Under the pieces are notes generated by a model that saw only the letters and a program-made list of their open reading frames with translations, did not search any database and was not told where the DNA came from. Position numbers and translations under genes: made by a program. A stretch of 64,000 bases of DNA from assembly GCA_020284085.1 (NCBI GenBank), contig JACEVL010000521.1:667501-731500 (forward strand), written 5' to 3'. This document shows, piece after piece, positions 42,101 through 51,100 of this stretch (position 1 is its first letter; each line of letters starts with the position of its first letter). The stretch is from Aporrectodea caliginosa. Taxonomy: Eukaryota; Annelida; Clitellata; Crassiclitellata; Lumbricidae.

Positions 42101-45100
42101 ATGAATTCTCTAATAATATTATAATGTTGTTCTCTCAGACGGGCGCTCCAGGTTCCTTCACATCTCCTCGCATCGAAATCGACGAGGGATCTCCACCTTT
42201 GACCCTCTACTTCCAAGCCACTGTACCTATCTCCTGTCCAGAGACGAATTTCATGTCGACGTGCAAGTTCTCCATGATCATGGCTGACATCTCACCGAAG
42301 GAAGGTCTTGGAGTGTTGGAGTGTTCGATCACCTTCGCCGGTCTGGACCGCGATAAAGGGCTGCCAGCGCAGATGATTAAAGCCCAGACGACTCCGGGAA
42401 TTATGAACAGAGCGTCCGTTCTGAGGTTCCGCCCTGTTGACACCAATCCGGAATTCTTCTGGCACCAGTTCCAAATGCCAGACATTCCTGTACGTGTTAA
42501 CGAATTTACTGACTGATAAATAACATATTGATTAATCCAGATCACTTATTACGCCCGTAAAGCTTAAGCAGAGGCAATCCTAAATATTTTTACCATCCTG
42601 CAGCGCAATGGAATTTGACGACACATGAGGAAAGTTCATTCTGCTCTCTTGACCTTGTCCTGATTCTGATTATTTATTTAGCGTGAAGCAGACGTGAAAG
42701 CAACAGTTTCGCATGTGAAATTCATTTTCTCCTGCTCTTTCACTTACGTTTCCATACATTTATGCGTAACTGCCTTGTTGGGGTGGCCCCATCCTACCTG
42801 AGGTCTTTTTGCACCTTTGTCTCCTCTTTACCTGCGAGGGCCTCTTTGCTATCTTCGACCCGTGGCCTTATGGTTGTCCCTCGCATGCGCTCTGCTACGG
42901 CCCACTCTAGGTGCTTTGCCCGTGTTGGCCCATCAGCTTGGAACTCTCTTCCCCAGTCTCTTCGCCTTGAGTTACTAGCCCTATCACCTTCCCAGTTCCG
43001 TAGACGCCTTAAGACATTTTTGTTCCCTGACGCAGGCACTGAAACAGGTCGAGAGCGCTGCTGATTTTTGAGCAGCGCTATATAAATGTTCAATTACAAT
43101 TACAATTACAATTATCGTGGAAATAATTTATTTATTTCTTTACTTTTTCGTTTTATGTATTTTTTTAACTTTGTTGTTTCGTCCTTTTCCATTCTTATCT
43201 ATCCAATTTTTATGCAAGTAGAAAGAAAATGAATGTCGAATATAAACAGCTTGCAGGCAATGATGTTACCTACAGCAATGGCTGCGCAATTGGCAAGATA
43301 CCTGATTGTCATAACTCAGTGAGGGTGGAAGTAAGTAAGACACCGTAGCGGGAACCAGTTATTAATAATGATCCCGATTGAAACAAAATCGGCAAACAGA
43401 TAAGACCAGGCTCGATTCATGGCCAGGATTCACTTGTCAGGCGGACAGGTAGACAGTCAGACGACTACGGATTAATGTAGGCCTATGTATGAGCACTTGT
43501 TATAGCGCCCCTTCAAGATTTCTACTCAGAGGCGCTCCCGACTACAGCGTGGACACTGAATAGGAGTTTCACGCCGAAGCGCATGAGCAATTGCGAGTGA
43601 AGGACTTGCCCATGGTCCCTACGCGGCGACTTGAGGTGGATTCGAACCCGCAACCCTCCGGCTGCAAGGCACCGAACATACCCTATACCACAGCGCCCCA
43701 CTAATGTCCAGGTTACGCCGGCAGCGAAGGAGGCACGCATGCTCAGACAACTAGTCCAGGGTGGGTACACGGAGTATCCTCAACAATCGCGAACCTGCAA
43801 CCATTCGTTAACAGGCCGAAGCGCATGAGCAATTATTGTTAAGTGAATAGAGCGTTATGTTGCAGATAACAGAAAAGTAAATCAAAGAGGTCTAAATATT
43901 TTCTGTCTGACATAATTGGGATGTCCGTAAAATTATAAAACTGTTACGAGAATTTTTTAAAAGACGCTTTAACAGCTCCACGTCACAAGACGAAATTGAA
44001 CAATGAGTGGTGCTATCTGTAGATCATTATAACAGACAATGAGTGGTGTATCTGTAGATCATTGTAAAAGACACAGCTACGTCCGGTGTCTGCCAATCAA
44101 CCGGAGACCCACACATTACGACGTTCGACAAGAGGTCAGTTGTACACTCAGTTATGATGGAGTTTTTCATCTAAGAAAGCATCAGTGCAGTTCACGACCG
44201 TCATCTGAATCTATCGTGAATAAGCTGGTGACCTGTTACCAACTTCTACGTATCGTTTTAGAGATTTTGAGATCACAACTAAATCCAGTCCAATGACGTC
44301 TATCGCCGTCGTAATATTGCACATATTGAATGAATAATATTGAATTTAACTTTGCGATTCTACATATAAATTGCAGAAGCATTATGTATAAATTAGATGA
44401 GATTCGAGACATACTTGGCCATATTCCCGTCACTATACTTGCTGTCACTGAAACTTGGTTAGAGGCGGGGCTGGAGGAAGCCATCAAGATACCAGGCTAT
44501 AATTTTATTCACAAGTCCAGAGAGGGAAATAGAGGAGGGGGAATAGGAATGTTTATTAAAGAATCGACTAAATATGAATTGCAAAAAGAAACTGAGAAGC
44601 ACAAAACCTACGAAGGGCTCCTTGTTAAAATTGGCTTAGAGAAAAGCGCATGCTTAGTGGGGGTTGTCTATAGGCCACCGGGGAGGAACATAGCGGAGTT
44701 CAATGTGGAAATAGAGGACCTACTGCTTCACATTACAAAGGGTACTAAGAACTTAATATTAATAGGGGACTTTAATATTGATCTGCTCAAAACTAACGAG
44801 CATAAAGAAACTAATGCATTTTATAACTGTCTCACTTCCCATCAGCTCATTCCTACTATTACGAGACCCACGAGAATTACCACTGATACCTCAACTCTGA
44901 TTGATAATATATTTACGAACGCTTGGTCCAGTCTGATAGAAACGTCAATCATTATATCGGACCTATCTGACCATCTACCGGTTCTTGCTTGCTTTGCGTT
45001 AAAAAACCCAAGAAGAAGGATTCAAACTCCTTTGATTATCGTATTGTTAATGAGGAAAGGATTGAGAAGTTTAAAACTCTACTAACTGATAGTAAATGGG

Positions 45101-48100
45101 AGCAAGTAATGAGCATTAGTAGGGAAGGGGATGCTAACGGAGCATATGAATTGTTTCTACAAGTATATAAAACTGCTTACGATAAAGCATTCCCGTTAGT
45201 CTCTGGTAAAAGGAATACCGAGAAGCCCAAATATATTCAACCTTGGATGACTCCTGGCCTTCTTAAATCTTGCAAGAAGAAAAACTCCCTTTACCTAAAA
45301 TATCTTAAAACACCTAATGAATTTAATAAAAACCGATTCACTGCATATAGGAACAAATTTAAAACAATTACAATTAAAGCAGAAAAAAATCATTATGAAA
45401 TCGAATTTTGTAAATGCAAAGAAGACCTTAAAAAAACTTGGAAACTTATACGTTCTATGATGCAATTAGGGAATGGAGATACGCATATAGAAGCCTTAAC
45501 AATAAATGGGGCTACAGTAAAAGACGCGAATGTAATGGCTAATGGATTTAATAACTATTTTACTAACATTGTACATTCCCTCGCAGAAAAGATACCTCCA
45601 CCTTCGGTTTCTTTCGATAGCTATCTTCATACCCCTAGTCTGAGTTCAATGGGACTCTTATCTACCTCCTCACTGGAGATTTTGGATATTGGTAGGGACA
45701 TCAAGTTGACGCATAGCAAAGGTATTGACGGTATTGATCCCTGTTTGGCAACGCCTTCTCTTTGTATCGTCGCCGAACCTTTGGCCGAGATAATTAACTG
45801 CTCCTTAAATACGGTAGTGGGATTGTTCCGCAGGCAATAAAAACAGCTAAAGTAGTTCCAATATTTAAGAAAGGTGATAAAGATAATGTTGCCAATTATC
45901 GTCCTATATCTATTCTTCCATATTTCTCAAAATTGTATGAAAAAATTATGTACACTCGCCTCTATAATTATGTAAAAAATCTCAATATTATCTGTCCGTC
46001 TCAGCATGGGTTTCAGCCCGGACACTCACCGTATATGGCACTTTTGAATATGCAAGACATGATCACTAACGCTATTGAAAATAATGAATACTCGATAGGA
46101 ATATTTTTTGATTTGGCTAAGGCACTTGACACGGTAGATCATAGGATTATGCTAAGTAAGTTAGAATACTATGGAGTTAGAGGAAACCAGCTTAAATGGT
46201 TTGCGAGCTATTTGGATAACCGTTCACAGAGAGTCCTCTGTAATGGCGCCCTATCCGAGCTTGGTTTTATTAAATATGGAGTGCCGCAAGGTTCCAATCT
46301 TGGACCCTTTCTATTTTTACTATACATTAACGACCTGGCACTTGTCTCCCCAACTTTGTTTTTGTGCTATTTGCGGACGACACTAACGTGTTCTATTCCC
46401 ACGGTTCTTGGCAGGAGCTAACTCGTGTAGTTAACGAGGAGCTGTCGAAGATAGATGTCTGGTTTGCTGCCAATAAACTCACGCTGAATCTAGACAAAAC
46501 CAATTATATACTGTTCAAATCCCACAGGAAAGCTCTTCCGACTGGCAGTTTCGACTTATGTATTAAGGATACCCCTATTGAGAAGGTAGAGTCAACGAAA
46601 TTTCTAGGGATCCACATTGATCAACATATGACTTGGAAGGTTCACATTAATCAGATTTCAGCTAAAATTGCTAAAAATGTGGGCATTTTAACCCGTATAG
46701 CATACTTACTGCCCAGAGCAACCAGATTGAATTTATATTACGCACTTATTTACCCGTACCTCACCTATTGCAATATGGTGTGGGCCTCGACATACGCCTC
46801 GAGATTGAACAGACTAATTATCCTCCAGAAGAGGGCTGTTCGTTTAGTTGCAGGCATTAAGAAATGGGAACATTAAGGCCCATCCTTTTCGGAACTAAGA
46901 TTACTTAGACTCGACCAGATCAGAGTCTTCCAAATAGGGGAATTCTATTATCGGCTTGAACATGGGCTCCTCCCCCGATATTTAAGGGCTTCCTCCAGCA
47001 CGTCTCTGACATCCATTCGTACTCTACTAGGAACACCTCTGCTTACCGCCCTGTTTCAGCTCACACTAATACCAGACGTTTCACTATCAAGTCATATGGT
47101 ACTCAGGTATGGAATAAAATACCATCGGTAATACGTCTCACCAATAATCTATTGACCTTTAAAAAGAGATTGCGTACTGTACTACTCTCTTCCAAGTTAT
47201 AAATTAGTATTTTTCATAAAGTGTAAATAGCCGCGTGTAGTTAAGATAATAGTTAAGCTCTTAGTTAAGAATTATCTAGTATTTTGCTTAAAGTGTAGGT
47301 TATTTCTAATAGGCTTCCAATTGATTATTTGACTGTATTGAACTTTGGGGTTCAGCCATTAGATTAAGAAATTTGTTTACTGTGTTGACCATCTTGGTAA
47401 TTTTTTGCTGTAATTACTATTAGGGTGGCCCTACTCAGCGGGATTCGTTTATCCCTTCTGGGTTTCCCTTTGCTTACCCCCAAAGTAAGTACCCCTAAAA
47501 AGAAGATTATGATGTTTTATTTTAATTTGGTTTGGTTGCAATAAAAGAAGATTTGATTTGATTTGATTTGAAAGCATCATCAGTCGATGGCTCGCGGTCA
47601 TTGATCGCCAGTTCGCCACACGCTGTCTTTGTGTTAAGGCAGTTCCACATATAAGTGGATATCTAGCTGACATACAGATAGGCACAGTCGATATCCGGTT
47701 AGTTCAGATTTTACCAAGGTATATGAACAATACCAGTGGCACATTCGAAATCGGGTTAGTGCGAACCAGTAATTAGGCGATTGAATGGGGAAATAGATGA
47801 GTAAGTAGTCTTTTTGTGCATCCGAGAAGTGCAAATATGTTACTTTGATATCAGTTTATTTCTTATACATTTTCAGACTTTATCACGTTTACACGGAGGG
47901 CGACTATCTATTTGCTAAGAGCACCAAACGTAACTTTGAGGTCAGTAAACCGTTATTACTCCGAAGCTTAAAAGCTTCTGACAGCTGCACGACGTCAAAT
48001 GTCATATTCACCATTGTGAGTTTCATAATGGTGCTTTACAGTGAGTCAGATACATAGGCTACATAGGCTACATAGGTACATCTTAGATTTACATGGCTAG

Positions 48101-51100
48101 CATCATAACAGACCCGCAACCTGGCCTGTTGTATCTGTATGCACGCGCGTATGGAAGCGCAAATTATCCATGTATGCATGCACGTATGTGTGCACCCGTG
48201 CATGTATGTGTGTACATTATGTATGTGTTTGTCTCTATGTATGAATGCATATGCATCTATGTCTCTATGTATGAATGCATGTATGTGTATGCATGTATTG
48301 AGCTCATTTTTAGAACCCGCTTTGAAGGGTGTGATCGGAGGAGAGAAACTGAAGTAGCTAAAGAAAGAAATATGACTGCTGAGTCTTACATCTAAGATGC
48401 GTGTAATTCATTCACAAGTTTTCTTAAGTTATGAATTTGCGTTCCTGTCAAATTAAAATTCAGTTCACAATCAAACCCTTTATTGATACCAAGTGTTGCT
48501 GCATGTTGCAAGACACATTGATGAACAGGTATCTAAAGGTGATCCTAGAAGGTGCAATAATGTTCCGCTTGAAGGGAGTCCAGCTTCCATAATTTCTAGA
48601 GGCAGGAACACTAACGTAGTCTGCTACTGACATAATTATGTTCTCAAACAGGTCCACGTGCGCCATCACAGGTGTGGGCCGATTCCGACATGCAACTGTG
48701 CAGTGGCCGTAAGGGAAGGAAACAACGTCTTGGGTGTCAACTTCTGCGGAGGACCTTACACCTATCCAACCCCCATCACCTATCTCAGAGACAAAAACGT
48801 TCCGGGAGCTAGCATCACCCTCAGCGGAACCAGCTATACAGTGAGTCATTACTAAAAAATAAATTACATTGCTGTCATTACGTGGAAGAAGAGTTCTACA
48901 TTAGCTATCTTAATACATTTATACATGTTGACAAAATCGTGAGTGAGTGCGGTTTCAATTCAAATCTTGATGTCAATGGTGAATTAAATGATAGATATTG
49001 CGCGTCTCTAAAAGAAATATCCGTTGCCATATTGGACATGTTACGTACTGTCGGAATCCAGGACAGGACTTCAAAGCACCACCATATCTCTCCAGTCTTC
49101 AAATTATTCCACTGGTTGAAACTCCACGAGGGCATCCACTTCAAAGTCCTACCACTAACCTATAACTCACTGGAATACTCCCAGTCAAATACGTTCCCCA
49201 GATCTTCACCATCCAGTCACTCCGCTCCAGGCGCACCTGTCTCATTCTCTCCAAAGTCAATACTACCACTAACCTATATCCCTACTTTGTCAAAGCTATC
49301 GCCCCATCTCTATTTTTTCTCCCAATCAAATAGCCCTCGTGTCCATAGATCTTCACCATCAGTCACTCCGCTCCAGTCGATCAACCACCTGTCTCGAACT
49401 CAAACTGCGCTTCCTTCTCTCGGACATTTGCACTGCTGTTGACAGGTGTCATATCACGTTACTGGCTCTCAATGATGTTTCCTCTGCCTTTGATATGGCT
49501 GACCATGATAGTTTCTTGCAGCTTCTTGTGACTTCCTGTGGTCTTCGGGGCTCCCCTCTCCTCTGATTTTCATCCTACAAGTACCTTATGGGTCACACCC
49601 AAATGATTATCTCTGGTGGCACTAGAAAGCCCTGGGTATATGTTCAATTTGGCGTCCTTCAGAGATCTGTGCTCAGCCCGTTCTTGTATTTCTTGTATAT
49701 ATACTGCAGATAGTCGCTCTCTCTTCACAGAATATTCGGTGGCTGGCCACTAACACATGGCTTTTGCTCATGGTCCTCCATCTGCACAGCTCATCCTTAC
49801 TGGACGCATTGATGGATGGTCTATCACAGGACATTCACATCTGGATGTCTTCAAATCGGCTCTCTCTAAAATCGTCGAAGATCCAGTTAATATGGTTGGC
49901 ACTCGTCAGCAATTCCTCAAACTTTACTTTACCATATTAGCTGAGAGGCTCTTATCGTTTACTTTACAGTATCCGTTACCTGAGCGTCATTCTCGACAGC
50001 ACCATCGGGCCTTACCTTCTCTGAACACATCACCAATCTTACCCGTTCCTGCTACTATCACCTGAGGCTGCTCAGTGATATCAGAAGATCAATCTATTCC
50101 CCGGTCTTTACCGCTATTGTTCATGCTTTTGTCTGCTCTCTTATTAATTACTGCAATTCACTACTTGTTGCCCTTCCTAAAGTGCGGCTATCTCCTCTGC
50201 AATCGGTACTAAACGCTGCTGCCAGGTTAATTGCCCGATTTACCCTTTATTTTCACATCTTGTCTTATATGACCGACTACTTCTATTGGCTCCCTCTTTT
50301 TGCTCCTATCCCGTTTAAAGTTCTCCTACTTATCTGTAGATCCCCTGGGTCTAGCCTCAAAGTACCTATATGTGAATCCATTCGGCACCTGATCTCGGCT
50401 GCTCGATCTCTGGATCGTCCTGACCACTTTGTTCCTCGGATTAGGACTGCCATGGCCCAATCCCGAGCTTCTGTCTGCATTGATCCTTTACTGTTTAATG
50501 GCCTCCCTCCCTCAGTTTGCTCTACGACACTGACTGGAGGTCCCGCTGCATCTTTCCGCTGTCTTAAATCTTGTCTTTTCTCCCGGGGTTCTTTACTCTG
50601 AGAGCGCCTGTGATTGGGCTGCACTGCGAGAGGCGTTTAGAAATTCTTAAAAACAATTAATACAATACCATCCAGCACTGCACCTCCACTCTGGAACGAA
50701 CTTTCCTCTTAATTCCGCAATCATTCTCAGCTCCTCAGCCATTCATTCATCGTCATATGCCTCATGCTCTTCCACTTATCACTCCACAGGCTTTCCACTC
50801 CAAATTGAAGTCTCATTGCTTCAAGAATTCCCACTATAATTCATCCGATTCTCCGCCTTACAAGCTTTCTTCTTCAAGGAAACCCGCCTTAGCAGCTGCT
50901 CTGCCTCCAGTCTCTCGTCTTTCAGACAACCGGACTCGAATATCAACACTACATCGATCTCTAGACAACCTCTCTGACATGACGCAGCGCTCGTAAATAA
51001 GATGGTACACTGCGCTTAGCTTCAGAGAACAGCTTTAGAAATTGGGAGTTTATGAATCGTTTTTCGCCTATTGGCCGAGATTTCTCTTGCATTCGTCACG

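Larger units (their letters stand above)
44185..47569 (+). mobile_element. APE-type LINE, 3.4 kb, with 10-bp target duplication
   Basis: Flanked by GAAAGCATCA on both sides (44,175-44,184 and 47,570-47,579). It ends GCAATAAAAGAAG with an (ATTTG)n tail. The endonuclease spans 44,340-45,000 (INCRS, ETWL, VYRPPG, GDFN, SDHLP). The connector follows, then the reverse transcriptase from 45,840: YRPISILPYFSK, QHGFQPGHS, VPQGSNLGP and FADDTN. No ORF1 or RNase H is seen. Frame breaks near 45,000, 45,820, 46,360 and 46,876 make it inactive. It belongs to the same family as 26.0-31.2 kb and is younger. It is inserted in VWDE-like intron 9. Confidence 0.93.

Noticed and set aside
41368..42124. A 249-residue Ser/Phe/Leu-rich frame resembling a membrane protein
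   Set aside because: It comes from a TTC/TTG polypyrimidine tract in an intron, just before a clear splice acceptor.
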